From positions 1-64,000 of the forward strand of contig JASAND010023082.1 in assembly GCA_030248195.1 (NCBI GenBank): a stretch of 64,000 nt of DNA, read 5' to 3'. Shown here piece by piece: positions 1 to 11,424 of the stretch. A program made the translations under genes and the position numbers. This DNA is from Trissonchulus latispiculum (taxonomy: Eukaryota > Nematoda > Enoplea > Enoplida > Ironidae). How positions within the stretch are numbered: the first letter of the stretch is position 1; every line of letters begins with the position of its first letter. Below the pieces are notes generated by a model. The model did not search any database, was not told the DNA's origin, and saw nothing but the letters and a program-made list of their open reading frames with translations.

Positions 1-1184
1 CTACCAGATACTGTCCACAGGCTGCTATCAAAAACGTTTTTGAAAAAACATGACTACATTTTTCAAATACAAATGCGGAGTATTTATTATGCAAGATAAA
101 AGAGTTGCCACTTAGTAGATGTATTTTGCAAAAAAAGTGCCCCAGAACCCGGGACCCTTTTTTAGTTGCTTTGATTGCTGCTTTCAAGCTAAAGTTGTCG
201 CTTGTCAAAGTTGGGAAAAGTAGGCAAAATCCAGGTTGCACATACATTTCAAAATAATTTTGGAAAACCGAAACTGGTTTCATTGTATGCATTTAGAAAC
301 AGAAAATGTTAAGCTACAGTTTTACATAAAAATTGCTTCCTAACTACAAGCAATGAATGAGAGAAAATGTTAAGCTACATTTGATATAAAAAGTGCTTCC
401 AAGCTAAGAATGAGTAAAAGGGCTCAAAGTTGATGTCTCCAAAAGGAATTACTATCTTAAGAGAAGGTGAAATTTGCAGCACGATCAACCTTTTTATTTA
501 TTTACAGGTAATTACTTATTGCATAGAGTATGACAGTATACTTATTCTATACTATCTAAAGTAAAAATTATTAACGATTTATACATTTAAGATCACTGTT
601 TTCATCACTGTATTGATTTGAAAAATTTGGATGCATTTACTTTGAATGAATATATCTCAAGAAGCGAATACATGTTAATGCATGGTTAAATGGTTATTGC
701 AGCTGCTTTCCTTGAACGAAAATTCTGGATTCTTATACAACAAATTTATTAATAGCTACTTTAATAATTTGGGTTCGTTCAAGAGCCTTATTATCTTTCT
801 ACCAATTCTACCTTATCTTTCTACAAAATCCAAACAACATAATGCGAAATTATTTGTACCAAACGTTGGAAAACTTTATAAAAAGCTAATTTTAATATGC
901 TTTCGGATGTGATATGGGTATATTAATGAGCTTGAATTGAGAGAAGTATTTAAAACATCTGCTCTATCAGAAAAGTCATTTTAATGGTCAATTTAATAGA
1001 TTTCCTTTTTGGGGGACTTATTGTCACGGTCTAGAAATTATATATCATTGACGATCGCAAGCACGATTGTGCACTTCAGAATATTCAGCGCGAAGGGAAA
1101 GATAAACAGAGACAACGTTTTGGTATGCAGCTGGAGCGTTCATATTACGTTACGTTTATTGATACTAATAATACTTTGTCATAC
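1..1184. other. Intron or spacer, no gene recognised
   Basis: No exon, domain or RNA gene was recognised. The stretch is AT-rich. A roughly 60-bp unit starting gaaaatgttaagctac is present twice (about 302-345 and 362-402), a small tandem duplication. Since the exon at 1185-1435 ends in a splice donor, this is most likely intron of the minus-strand gene that continues past the window start. Confidence 0.4.
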
Positions 1185-1435
1185 GGTTAATGGATTTGCA
1201 TACTACATAGATGCGATAAATATAGTTTGTGGATTTTATGTTCAGTCCAGCCACGACTCCATTTGAAGGACACTCGTAGCGAAGCAACTCTCCACCGCTG
1301 CCTCCAACAAGCCTTGTGTCTATGGTAGTACTACTGTTGGCTACACTTCGACAAATTAAGCCAATGCTGTTGACGTAGAAAGATTTATACCCATACAAGC
1401 CAGTCACGTCATGTCGATGCGGACAAGAGAGTTTG
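1185..1435 (-). CDS. P2 exon of secreted kringle/beta-prism gene A
   Basis: This exon encodes the second part of the beta-prism-like module. It reads NKLSCPHRHDVTGLYGYKS at the start, then a GLICR block, then a second repeat with ECPSNGVVAGL and a terminal VVCKS. The repeat pattern is C-P-x(2-5)-G followed about 20 residues later by I/V-x-C. An acceptor (ttcag) precedes 1435 and a donor (GTATG) follows 1185. The exon enters in phase 2 and leaves in phase 1. It is nearly the same protein as the exon at 40550-40800, so the two are recent paralogues. Being joined to a kringle and, in the paralogue, to a signal peptide, it is inferred to be extracellular. Similarity to VMO-I is a pattern-level guess; jacalin-type lectin is the main alternative. 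Confidence 0.75.
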
Positions 1436-1858
1436 CTGAAATTGGAATCACATGTAGATTACACGAGTTCATAAATCATTGCACTAATTAATTGAGTAAA
1501 ACCAGTTTTTTGTCACTGAAACACACATTGGCCTAGCCGGACTGATTCTGTAAACACGCGAAACAACATGAACATAGACAACATGGGCATTAGTAGTGTT
1601 GGTTGATAGGTTACAATTATCAGAGATAATACAAATATGTTATTCCATATATACAATATGGCAATTTCCAAACGTGGACTGCACCAAAAAGTTTAAGGAT
1701 AGCAGTGGAATTGCAGCAGACTAATTACTGTTTTCCATTCGAAAATCGGACTTAGTCTTTTGCTATTCCGCAGCTATTCTTAAGCAAAGGTTTGTGCAGT
1801 ACAGCGTAAATCAAAACAGATGGTTTAAACTTGTACGTTATCAAGTCAGGTTACCTAC

Positions 1859-2060
1859 TTCTCGCATCCAATAGGGTTTCCGTATATTCCTCTAGTGCTG
1901 CCCTCAGGGTCTCCAAAGCAAGAAAGTCTAACAGACTGTAGATATTTATCACTAGAATGAAGATGCAACCCAGACATGGCATGACCGTCAGGGCAATTAT
2001 CCTTTTCCACTATTCCATACTCTTGTCCAAAACTTCCTGGATATGTACTGATTAAGTATT
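1859..2060 (-). CDS. P1 exon of gene A
   Basis: First part of the beta-prism-like module, with one repeat: CPDGHAMSGLHLHSSDK followed by SVRLSCFGD. It starts after ttatcttcag in phase 1 and ends at GAGAA|GTAGGT in phase 2, so it joins in frame with the P2 exon at 1435. The matching exon in the paralogue is 41242-41443, and both share GSFGQ and SSDKYL. P1 plus P2 give three repeats in total, the number expected of a three-sheet beta-prism. Confidence 0.7.
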
Positions 2061-2342
2061 CTGAAGATAATTGTAAGAAACATTGTTAAGTATATACAAA
2101 ACCAAGGGCACTGTATTGTTACATTAACAAAAGTTTAAGTGTTATCATGCGGGAGGTAACGGGAGGTGATATTCTTTAAGGGAAGGAGAAACAATTAATG
2201 GACATACCAACATAAAAGGGTTTCTTTTGTTTGTGAAAAAAGCGGCAACTCAATAAGCAGCTTTATCGCCTAACTATTCCACAAATCTCTATGTTTGAGA
2301 GACATAAATACTTTGCTCACACTTTTACTTACTTACTTTTAC

Positions 2343-2686
2343 CAAGACTACATAATAACTAAGAGTGTGACAAGCGTCAAGCTCTTAGTTATTACGCTTG
2401 GGACATCATCTGCACGATAACGGCTGCCCCTCCCACAATAAATCCCATCACTTCAAAGAAATTTGCACGCTATATTTGTGTGCTGAAGCTAGCAACAGAC
2501 CGCACATTGAACCAACTGAGTAGTTGTGTTTTTCAGCTATAGAACACAAACATAGCGTGCAAATTTCTTTGAAGTGATGGGTCTAATTTGTGGGGTGGGG
2601 GTCAGCCGTTATCGTGCCGATGATGTCCCAAGCGTAATAACTAAGAGCGTGACGCTTGTCACACTCTTAGTTACTGTGTACTCTTG
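2343..2686. mobile_element. Foldback MITE, copy 1
   Basis: A 344-bp near-perfect palindrome. The left end reads CAAGACTACATAATAACTAA and the right end is its mirror, ending ...TGTACTCTTG. It is flanked by the perfect 7-bp duplication cttttac (2336-2342 and 2687-2693). The arms contain the family signature gacatcatctgcacgataac and meet around 2500. It sits in the P1-kringle intron of gene A and has no coding capacity. Confidence 0.9.
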
Positions 2687-3324
2687 CTTTTACTTAGCTA
2701 ATATTCGAAATTTATAGTTTTCGGTCGCGTTGTAGCCAGCTATGAATAGAGGGTTAAGTGCGCGGTGGGTTTCCCTTATTCCGTTTCTTCCTCCTTTAAT
2801 TTTCCAAGTTCCCGCTTTGCTGTTTATTGTTATTTTTTAAATTATTTTTGAGAAGCTTAGCCAGGAAGGTTGGACCTTTTTGTGTGTCAGGGTGCTGTCT
2901 GGTGACTGGTGCTATAATATTTGATTATTTCTTTTGTATTTAGTATGTCTTCGTACAACAAACTTGTTGCACTAAATCAATAGATTACTGTCGGCTTCAT
3001 TATGTAAGTAAGGTAAGCGGTTTTGAGGTTAGCTGGTCATGCACACACCCGAGTTCTTGAAATTTTCAAATTATTTAGTCTTTATTTACTGCAGTACACA
3101 ATAATTCTACACTAGTAATAGAACAAAATCATATTAGAAACAAAATTGTTGAATTTTTAGAAATTAAACGAAGTAGAAATTTACGAATTTTTCAAGAACA
3201 ATTTACAGTGAAAATTATTGGGCCGTAAGGATAGCCACGAGCTCAGTTACCAAAAGTGAAAGAAAAGGAAATAGGAAAAATCAATGAATCAATGGGGGAA
3301 GAGAAAAAACATTTGAGGTTTAAT

Positions 3325-3700
3325 TGGTACACACGAGTGTAACTAACGTCATACACTCTGCAGTCTTGTCGCGAGCCATTGCTCTGCACGCTAGCGCCCA
3401 TCTTCGCCTTCCGCAATTGCGTGCCTAGTGGATCAGTTTGTCCCAGCACGCAATTGCGTAAGGTCATTAATTTCCATAGGATGCCCCCCGCAAGTGTGAC
3501 CAATTAGGCTTGGTTTGCTGTAGAAACGTGTGACCATACGTTTATTGGAAATTGCTTGCAGGGTACTGATTCGCCGGAAAGGGGGACCACTGTGAACTGC
3601 GCAACTGTGAAAGGAGGGATGGGCCGTTAGCACGCTAGGTAATAGAGAAGCACTTGGCATTTGTCACACTGTTACATATTATGTATTCTTAAGGCCACTA
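3325..3700. repeat. Diverged copy of the foldback family
   Basis: The right end (tgtcacactgttacatattatgtattctt) and the inner block gggccgttagcacgctag match the arms of the foldback family, and the left side has gctctgcacgctagcgccc. At the centre an 18-bp stem (CTTACGCAATTGCGTGC and its complement, about 3408-3465) surrounds a 20-nt loop. The limits are approximate and no target duplication is visible, so this is an old copy. Confidence 0.5.
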
Positions 3701-3777
3701 ACAAGCTGTAGGCCCTTCAGACAACATGAAGAACGACTGCTCAATCTAAAAATTTCTTGAAAGCAGTGTAATCTTAC

Positions 3778-4053
3778 TGCAAGTTTCAAAGCAAGAGCTA
3801 GCAGTGTTATAGAACAGACACCATGGGCCACCCTGTTGACCATCAGGATTGCGACAGTGATTCTGTGGAAGTTCATCTCTTCTAATTTCCAACCTTTTAT
3901 CATAAGAATAGTTATTCCATTTTGAAGTTACCCACTCATCGCAGCGTTGATTATCTCTTGTGATTGATTTAGTGCCGTCATACTCATTTATATCTCGACA
4001 TTCTTCATGGTCATACCAGCAATTCTTTTTTATATCCAGACATGGCGTGGCAT
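3778..4053 (-). CDS. Kringle exon of gene A
   Basis: A single exon encodes a whole kringle: DATPCLDIKKNCWYDHEEC at the start, then CRDINEYDGTKS, the CRNPDGQQGGPWC core, and FETCS at the end. It begins after tttcag in phase 1 and ends at TGCA|GTAAGA, also phase 1. Kringles are disulfide-bonded ligand-binding domains of secreted proteins, which fits the signal-peptide exon of the paralogue. It is closest to 42859-43134, sharing EECRD, YDGTKS, LEIRR and CRNPDG. No signal exon for gene A was found upstream (4054-10687). Confidence 0.88.
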
Positions 4054-4988
4054 CTGAAATAGTGCAATTTGTTAAAAAATTTCATATTTTGCGTTTTTAC
4101 TCTTCACTTCCTGCCTGAATATTTAGTAAACAATAGACAGATCCCGTGTCTTAGCAGACCAAACAAAAATGTTTTAGGCATAGCTTGGATATTGGTCTAG
4201 AAACCAACGTTTAATGCTTTTGTAATATGTAGTTTTTGTTTTCCCTTTTTTGAAGTCTTGATCCAATGTCTTATCTGAAGTATTCAATATACTATCATGC
4301 TTCTACGGCTTACCCAGACTATTTATATCTACCCCGTCCCAGTCGGTACTCCGTTTAGGAGTAGTGCTATCTGTCATGAGGTATTGTGGTATTGGGTATT
4401 AATTCGGCTAATATTTACACATGATAATTACATGATACATAATTACAATGTAAAGCTAGTAAATGAAACAATTTGTTTTAGGTAATTGATAGTTATAATA
4501 TTGAATTAAACTTGGCTTTACATAAGTATTGGCATTTATATTATCAATATCCATCCGACTAAATAGAAGTTTGGATATGGACTTACATTCATGAACCTCT
4601 AAAAAGCACAGCTTGAGCCTTTTAGTTTTCACAGGTGAACTAATACTCCTCAGTGCTAAGGGACACAAATATCCATTATTGCGCAAGCAAACCTCAGGTT
4701 CCTATGCATTCCTTCGGGTGGTCTAATGCTCTCCAACCTAAACGATTGGTGGGAATACAAAGTGACTTTTTCGCCATGGCATTTTAAACACTGTATGTTC
4801 AAATGTATCATATTAAGAACAATTAAGTATAATGAAGGCATAAGCCACAATAACGTGGAATGGCGATAGTTTCCCCAGGTCTTGTGAGGTACACCGAATA
4901 CGAAGTTTGATAGACTAATCGCAGTTTCCCTTTAAATAGAGAACGAGCAAGCTCAAAGCGTTTGTTCTTCAGTTTGGCTTTTGTTGTC
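4054..4988. other. No gene recognised
   Basis: AT-rich sequence between the kringle exon of gene A and a non-LTR element. It should hold the 5' exon of gene A, but no convincing signal-peptide exon ending in a phase 1 donor was seen. A hydrophobic start at about 4790-4850 (minus) was considered, but its donor phase does not fit. Confidence 0.4.
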
Positions 4989-5268
4989 TAACGTCTTCAT
5001 CATCATCATCATTAGGGCCAGACGGAGCGGATCCACACAGCTGAGCAGTTAGTCCAACCGCCCAGCAACCCTGCAGGAAACCCATAACACCCGAAGGGGG
5101 CTTCCCAACGGACAGCCAAGGCAAGGCAACAGTCAAAATGTCTCTTCCGCGCAGCCTCCTTAGCTGGGCAGGAAAGGATCAGGTGGTCTAAGGTTTCGGT
5201 CTCCTGGGAGCAGTCTGGGCACAGGTCGGAGGGGTATGCACTGGGGTTGATTTCATTCCGATATTGAG

Positions 5269-5931
5269 CTAAAAGTAGGCTTTTTCCGGTTCGCAGCTGG
5301 AACAGGATGATTCTGTCACGTCTTGACAGCCCGGCTTCGTTGGACGGTGGACAGGGCCTCTGTCACCAAAGATTGACCTTGTTCGGTCATGAGAAATGCC
5401 ACTGTGCCATGTTTGGGTAAAGTGCCGCCTGAGCACGGCTGATGCTGTAGGATAATCAATTGCAACCTCGTCTTGAACCATCTTCCCTCCATTTCTCGCT
5501 AGTCTGTCGGCCATTTCGTTTCCGGAAATTCCACAGTGACTGGGAATCCAGATGAGGCTAGCCGTTATGTTTCTCCTGTTAAGGCTATCTAGATGATTCC
5601 AGATGGCAGTTTCCAGATACGTACTTGGCAGAGCAGGTCCTCCAGACAGTTTCTGCACCGATAGTGAATCCGTACAGATCAGGATCAAATTAGTTCGCTG
5701 CAGCTTTCCATATCTTAGGACCCAGTCTAGGGCCTTTTTGATGGCAATGAGCTCCGCTCTATAGCTGGAACAGACAGTTCCAGCTGGGAAGGCGAGGTGC
5801 CTTCTACGCTCGGTGAAGGTTTCCACAACATAGACGCCGCTGCCTCCTCGTTCAGTTCCGCTTTCAACGGATCCGTCAGTCCATATGATGTAGTCAGCGG
5901 GCTGTTGGTTGCGGAGGTTCTGCAGTGCCAT
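5269..5931 (-). CDS. RNase H domain of the non-LTR element
   Basis: Ribonuclease H removes the RNA strand after first-strand synthesis. The four catalytic acidic positions are visible in order: D in IIWTDGS, E in YRAELIAI, D in ICTDSLS and D in GNEMADRLA, with IWIPSHCGISGN before the last. The reading frame is open from about residue 1 to 220, but after ARNGG the similarity ends and the C-terminus looks frame-shifted. It lies downstream of the RT in the same element. Confidence 0.9.
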   Translation of the reverse strand: MALQNLRNQQPADYIIWTDGSVESGTERGGSGVYVVETFTERRRHLAFPAGTVCSSYRAELIAIKKALDWVLRYGKLQRTNLILICTDSLSVQKLSGGPALPSTYLETAIWNHLDSLNRRNITASLIWIPSHCGISGNEMADRLARNGGKMVQDEVAIDYPTASAVLRRHFTQTWHSGISHDRTRSIFGDRGPVHRPTKPGCQDVTESSCSSCEPEKAYF

Positions 5932-6162
5932 GGTTCTCTTTTCAGGAGGGAGAGATCCCTGTACGAGGTAGCAATTGATGTATCGGCTTCCAAAGTTGCT
6001 TGCTGGTGCCAGGGAGCAAATGGTGGGAGTTGGCTGACTGGCTCGCGTGGCCGCCCTGCCAGAGGAGTTTCATCCACAATTTCAGCGGTTCTGGATCTCC
6101 AACTAGGCTGGGTTTTCAGGATTCTGTGCCGGAGGCTATCTTCAGGTAGCCGCAGGCTCTTC

Positions 6163-7518
6163 TCATACATTTTGGAGGCCAGGTATTGGGATCTGAGTTG
6201 GAAGGGTTGGACTCCGGCCTCCATCTGTAGAGCTTCGACTCGGGGAGCTATGGCAGCCAGAAATAATTATATACGCCTTATTCTGTATCTTTTCAGCCGA
6301 CTTGAGGTGAGTTGGGGCAACCGAAATGCCCCAGATTCCGGAACAGTATTCCAGGCCGGACCTTACAAAGGCCAGGTAGACAGAACGAAGGTCTTTTTTG
6401 CTGAGTCCCCAGTCTCTCCCAAGGGCAGACAGCATTCGATTGCGGGATCCCAACTTCGCCCTAAGCTGGGCAACGTGGGGGTCAAAGTTGAGAAGCTGGT
6501 CGAACGTTACACCCAGGAATGTGACTGATTCTTTTCCAGGGATGGGCTCACCATTGTCACCATTGTAGAGCAGCGCCAGGCGTCTTCTGGCTTCGGCGTC
6601 GTGGGTGGTAAATATCATGGATTCACACTTGTTGACATTGACCGCCATGTGCCATTTCTTTGTCCACCGATACAGGACCTCCAGGGCTTTCTGCAAGCTG
6701 ACTTCTGTTTTTGCCACTTCTTCATCCTGCGACCACAGGGCAAGATCGTCAGCAAATAAGGAAGCCTGAATTCCCTCCAGCATCTTGTCCAGGATATCAT
6801 TGATGAACACAAGGAACAGGAGTGGAGAGAGGCAGCTTCCTTGAGGTACCCCGTGATGGAGGTTTCTGTATCGGCTTCTTTTGGATCCAACACGGACACA
6901 GTCTTTGCGATCAGACAGGAATTGGTGGATACTCTCACGGCACAAACGGGTAAGCCGGACCTGAGCAGCTTCTGAATGATACCAGGTTTCCACACTGTGT
7001 CGAAAGCACGGGCGAAATCGATGAGGACCAGTCCAGTTCTTCTTGCCTTCTTTGGTTGGGAGAATCCATCTACTACTGACTGTGTCACTCTTAGGAACTG
7101 ATCATCAGTAGCAGCTCCCGGGCGGAATCCAGCTTGCGCTGGGGAGAAGAATCCTCTGCTCTCCAGGAAATACTGGAGTCTGCGTTTCACCATTGCCTCC
7201 ATCGATTTGGAGACTGCAGATGTAAGACTAATAGGGCGGTAGAAGCTGGTTTGGTCCACTGGTTTGCCACTTTTGTGAATAGGTATTATCATTGCTTATT
7301 TCCAGGAGCTGGGGATTTCACCGTACCTGCAGGACCTGTTGCAGAGTCTCAGAAGAGCATCGCCCAGGGGGTGCCTTCCTAAGCATTTCATTGCAGATTC
7401 CATCAGGACAATGGGCTTTCTTCAATTTGAGGTTGCTGATGGCGGCACTGAGTTTGGACATGCTAAAAGGGATGCAGAGAGTAGCTGAAGTGGGCGTGCA
7501 GTCGCATTGCCTTCGCAT
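6163..7518 (-). pseudogene. Reverse transcriptase of the non-LTR element, frame-shifted
   Basis: Two overlapping frames cover the RT. The first (about 6950-7292) has SFYRPISLTSAVSK, FSPAQAGFRPG and LIDFARAFDTVW; the second (6163-6990) has HHGVPQGSCLSPLLF, the catalytic FADDLALWS, and FLGVTFD. The frame changes near 6930-6960, so no single intact protein is made. Further upstream on the strand, about 7318-7450, LKKAHCPDGICNEML is the usual block before the RT. The order of motifs is that of LINE polymerases. Confidence 0.88.
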
Positions 7519-7581
7519 TTCCTCTCGGTTGCGTTTCTTCAGGATTACGTTGTTCCTGCCGGCCTCAGTATAACGTCTTCA

Positions 7582-8503
7582 GCTATGTCTGTAACAAAAG
7601 CAGGGATTTCGATGGAACGCTATGTTGCTGGCGCTCTCCGCGAGTGAACTTGCGATTTGAAAATGAAGTGGTGATATTAAGAAACGAATTGGTCTAATAA
7701 CACGCCCGTATCACGCTGTTGGGTATCAGGCTGTCCTTGTTCGCGTCAGCATCGTGAAACGAAATTACTTATTACCTGGATTATGTTAATATCCCTACCT
7801 AGTCACCCATGCATTAGATTCCGTTATGTTTAAGCAACCTCTGCAACCTACAATAAAATTCCCAAAAGCCAGCGAGAATAAAAGCAATTAGTACGGCATG
7901 AGAAAGCATCATTTCTGAAATAAAAACAAAAGATTTGCTGATTTCAACATAGCGTTTCAGCTGTTTATTACAATGCTATATTACTACAACTATATTGGGA
8001 ACAAAGCAGTTTCGTGAAATTGTTACAAAAATATTATCTTTATGCTGCGATCTCCAGAAAAGTGAAAACAAAAATAAAAAGAAGTGCAATTTAGGTTGGA
8101 ATTACGTCGTCTTGTTGATTATATTAAGGATACTATGCATACAATTTTTTAAAGCAAGGTAGAATTAAGATATAATGCTGTATAATTGGTAGGCATGTAT
8201 GCACCCTCTGCACGATTTCAACTCGGAAGTATTTTGGTATTTATTGGAGATGTTTTGCTTACCTTCGCAATGTGTGCAAGATATAAATTAATTAATTTCA
8301 TTTAAGCCTAAGATTTCTTGATAAGCAGGGAATCTGGAATATGTATTTAGGAAAGCACAACAGTAAAAATCTGATAGGAGCGAAGGCTCAGAAAGACGGA
8401 AACTAATTTAGCTGTAAAATAATTTAACTTAATTTCAATTTCCCCTCGCTTAGGTTGACTCCCGTCGGTTTGGATGTCAATGTCGTATGTAGATTGAAAT
8501 ACC
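7582..8503. other. No gene recognised
   Basis: AT-rich stretch without a recognisable exon, repeat family or RNA gene. Confidence 0.4.
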
Positions 8504-8690
8504 ATGCACTTGCTCAAATGCATGATTATCCCATGCACTTGCTTAAGTGCATGGGTCGTTTATGCACTTGCGCAAATTCATAAACGTCCCATGCACTTAA
8601 TCATATTCATACGACGTTTTATGAATTTGCGCAAATTCATATGCACTTACTAAAATTCATAAAACGCCCTATGAAATTACTCAAATTCAT
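8504..8690. repeat. Array of seven palindromic 20-mers
   Basis: Seven 20-bp units of the form ATGCACTTGCKCAAATKCAT stand at 8504, 8533, 8562, 8591, 8621, 8641 and 8671. Spacers of 9-10 bp separate them, except that the units at 8621 and 8641 abut. Each unit is an imperfect palindrome; the fifth, ATGAATTTGCGCAAATTCAT, is perfect. The spacers alternate between GTCGTTT-like and AAACGTCCC-like forms, that is, two orientations of one sequence. See the finding. Confidence 0.85.
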
Positions 8691-10687
8691 TGGCACTTAA
8701 ACAGTAAACGGATACTTTTGTATATTTGAAAGAATTTTAAATTACTTTACCATTCTTTAGCTCAGCGCAAACATACATGCATAGTAAGTTACAACTTTAG
8801 CTTTCACAGATATTATCCATATCCAAAAATCCGAATCCATTCAAAAAATTATATGGATACTTATATAATTATATGGATACAATTATATATCAATACTACT
8901 TAAAAGTCCTTGGCCGAACAAGAAAACTGACACTGGAAATATTTGGAATTTGACAATGGGAATAAGCAAATAGCCAGTGCGCCAATTGGGCGATCTGCTA
9001 ACAACGGAGTTCTCTGACTGGACCGACAGAGCTGTCGTGTTACAACACAAGATTTAGGCGAAATGCTGCAAGGTCAAATGATGAAACAGTCGACATTGTC
9101 AGAATTAGTTTTCGTCATTTAATAGAAAGAAAGACAACAGGTATGGCACTATTACTGGCGGCGGTAAACCATCATTGATTTGTATAAGCGTGAAATAAGT
9201 AGAATTCTTATGGATCTGCTTTCCGTGGACAACGATAGCGACCAACTCTGCTGCTTGAGCCAGTGAGGAAATACGTTGAGATCTGTTATGTAAGAACAAG
9301 AGAACAATTTCTGTTTCCCTCAACTGTGATTTATCTCATAAAATATGAAAAATCATTGTTCCAAAAATGTTTCTGGCTTGACCAGCTCTGACATACGGAT
9401 TACATAGAATACAATGTTTATTGCAGTTGAAACTGTAACTAAGGCTGAAAATCATCTTAGTCAGAGCTTAAATTGAAACTAATGCAAATTTGAAGCTAAA
9501 ACTGAAACTAAAGAGACTGAATCAAATAGTTTCAAGCGTTAACACATTGACTATGAGATTTGTTATACTATTTTTGTACTCTTGGTAAAACTAAGTGCTT
9601 ACATACATGTATTTTTCTAAGCTTAAATTTTTGCCAGCACTTGCATAAATGCGTTGAGAACTATTTCAGCGAATTCAGTTATACTACAATGCGATGAAGT
9701 TCATTCGGGCAATGAAATATTACATAAAATACATATGCCATAAGGGCAGCCGCCATAAGAACATTTCCAGATGTTAGAATAATTTATGTTTATATTTACG
9801 TATACATAAATTCATGCTTCACAACTATTTGCGTAAATTCGACTATTTGCATAACGACGTGATAAATTCTGAGCTTTCTCGCTGTGAACCGCTCGACCAA
9901 AGTTTGAGCTTTCATGTCCGTCAATACCATGTTGGAGATAGCGCAGAGCGCTCCTTAATATTACCTAATAGAGCTGATGGTCTGGCAGCGTAACAGCAAA
10001 AATAGAAATTACTGAAGAAAGAAATATGAAAGAAACAAATTTGATTAGTAATGCCATGCGATATTCACAGTAGTACTGGCTAAAAAATCAGCAAACTAAA
10101 GATCTCTCTCTGGTCTTTCTCTGATTTTGTCTTTCTTTTAACAGGTCCGTTTCCGTTCATTGCTCAACTTGTTCTTAGCTCCATTGTTTTGAACTTAAGA
10201 ACGGAAATAGGCATAAGCATTTACAATTGTGGTGCTCAGTCGTGGATGGGAGTCTTCTGTTGCAAATGATGGCTCCTGCTTAATAATTGATAACTAAGGA
10301 TGTGATGCTTGACGAACTCTCAGTAATTGTTGACAGATTTTCCACAATGTGAAGTTGACTGCACTATTGTTTGCTTCCTGTTACAGTTGAGAACATTTGC
10401 TAGATTGAATTAATCCAGCATCAGCTACTACCTGTTGATAATTGTATTGATTTAATACTATTACCCAACAAATATTGAAGCGCCGGTTTTAAAGATTACC
10501 ATAGCACTAAAAACAAAAGTGATGTCCAAATTTCAAAGCAGACGAGTCTTTTGACCAAGTTTACTCAACATAACATAACGTAGCACAGACATAACAGCAT
10601 TGATTAAATGGATCCGCAAACTGTCCTGTACTTGTAAACTTTTCTGTCTCCTTTGTTGCTCAATGTTTTACGGTCACCATTAGAGCT
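8691..10687. other. Intergenic, no gene recognised
   Basis: About 2 kb between gene A and the last exon of the large minus-strand gene. At 9427-9530 there is a run of degenerate TGAAACTAA-type repeats, also seen at 48258-48305 and 54170-54370. Motifs resembling the 8.5-kb palindromes recur singly (cacttgcataaatgcg near 9641; tttgcgtaaattc near 9829). No coding exon was recognised. Confidence 0.4.
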
Positions 10688-10955
10688 CTACAATGACCAT
10701 CGATCGGCACAGATAAGACCGATCCTGTCAAGATGATCACCAGAGCTTCCATAAATTCCAATGGCTCCCTGAGGAGCGGGGCACTCCCAATCAAAGTCCT
10801 TAATAGTTTCTCCCTTTTTGGTGGCGCCGTATCTCTTGGACTTTATCACATCGTTGTAATCGTAGAGACTTCTGCATTTTATTCCTAATGCTTCCACCAG
10901 CCAACCGCTCCAACCGTGAAGTCCTGTGATTATGAAACCATCAGGGCAAACAAGT
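10688..10955 (-). CDS. Last P2 exon, with stop, of the large kringle/beta-prism gene
   Basis: It encodes the second part of a beta-prism-like module and then ends the protein. It begins LVCPDGFIITGLHGWSGWL after tttcag in phase 2, continues with ALGIKCRS, and has a second repeat with DWECPAPQGAIGIYG and RIGLICADRWSL followed by TAG at 10688-10690. The motif G-x-x-G-x(4)-I-G-L-I/K-C appears twice. It joins in frame to the P1 exon at 11187-11424. Because no donor interrupts it, I take this as the C-terminus of the gene that begins at 44645. Confidence 0.75.
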
Positions 10956-11186
10956 CTGAAACAACTATCGATTGAGCTACTTCAAAACTTGGTGATACCT
11001 GTCGGAAAGAAGTCTATTGCTAAATTTCAATTCACCGCCATCAGTCGTACACTTCTTAACAAAAGCGCTTTTCTATGTGTCGTGACTAAAATTACCATTG
11101 AGAAGCCCAAAAAAGGTTCTGACAAAATTTCGCATGTCGTTTCAAAATCCGATACAAAAATTCATGCATGCACACCGTTATCTTAC

Positions 11187-11424
11187 TCGGTTCTGTTACC
11201 ACCCCAACCACCAAGCAGTGGAACATTCCAGCTGGTTTCATTCGTTAGTTCGTGGTAACAGTCCATTGTTAGAACAGAGTCAACTGTGGTTCCAGTTGCA
11301 ATCATTAACCCGGTGGCTGATCCTCTATCTCGTGAACACATTTCATAGTACGGATCGCCCCCTCCGTATCCATGTAGTGGACCTTTTATAGGATTGTCTT
11401 TGGCCCCATAGTCGAAAAATCTTC
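11187..11424 (-). CDS. P1 exon preceding the terminal exon
   Basis: First part of the C-terminal beta-prism-like module: FFDYGAKDNPIKGPLHGYGG at the start, then one repeat with YEMCSRDRGSATGLM and SVLTMDCYH. It is bounded by ttaaag (phase 1) and CCGA|GTAAGA (phase 2). The coding frame stays open upstream through the intron to an ATG near 11506 and would read as a hydrophobic segment. I regard that as a pyrimidine-tract effect rather than a signal peptide. Confidence 0.7.

Larger units (their letters stand above)
5000..7570 (-). mobile_element. 5'-truncated non-LTR retrotransposon with RNase H
   Basis: The element carries reverse transcriptase and RNase H, 5' end at 7570 and 3' end at 5000. 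It is flanked by an 11-bp duplication, taacgtcttca (4989-4999 and 7571-7581), so both ends are defined. The 3' end on the minus strand is a short (ATG)n tail. It is truncated inside the coding region, which begins near a conserved ...KKAHCPDGI... block. RT plus RNase H suggests the I, Jockey or R1 side of the LINE tree. At least one frameshift makes this copy inactive. Confidence 0.93.

Noticed and set aside
4656..4850. Signal-peptide exon of gene A
   Set aside because: There is a hydrophobic start, but the possible donor is in phase 2 whereas the kringle exon needs phase 1.
5797..6528. Plus-strand 243-codon reading frame
   Set aside because: It is antisense to the RT and RNase H of the non-LTR element and has no domain of its own.
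8504..8690. CRISPR array
   Set aside because: Regular repeats with spacers, but the spacers are versions of one motif, the repeats are palindromes that change orientation, no cas genes are present, and the context is an animal genome.
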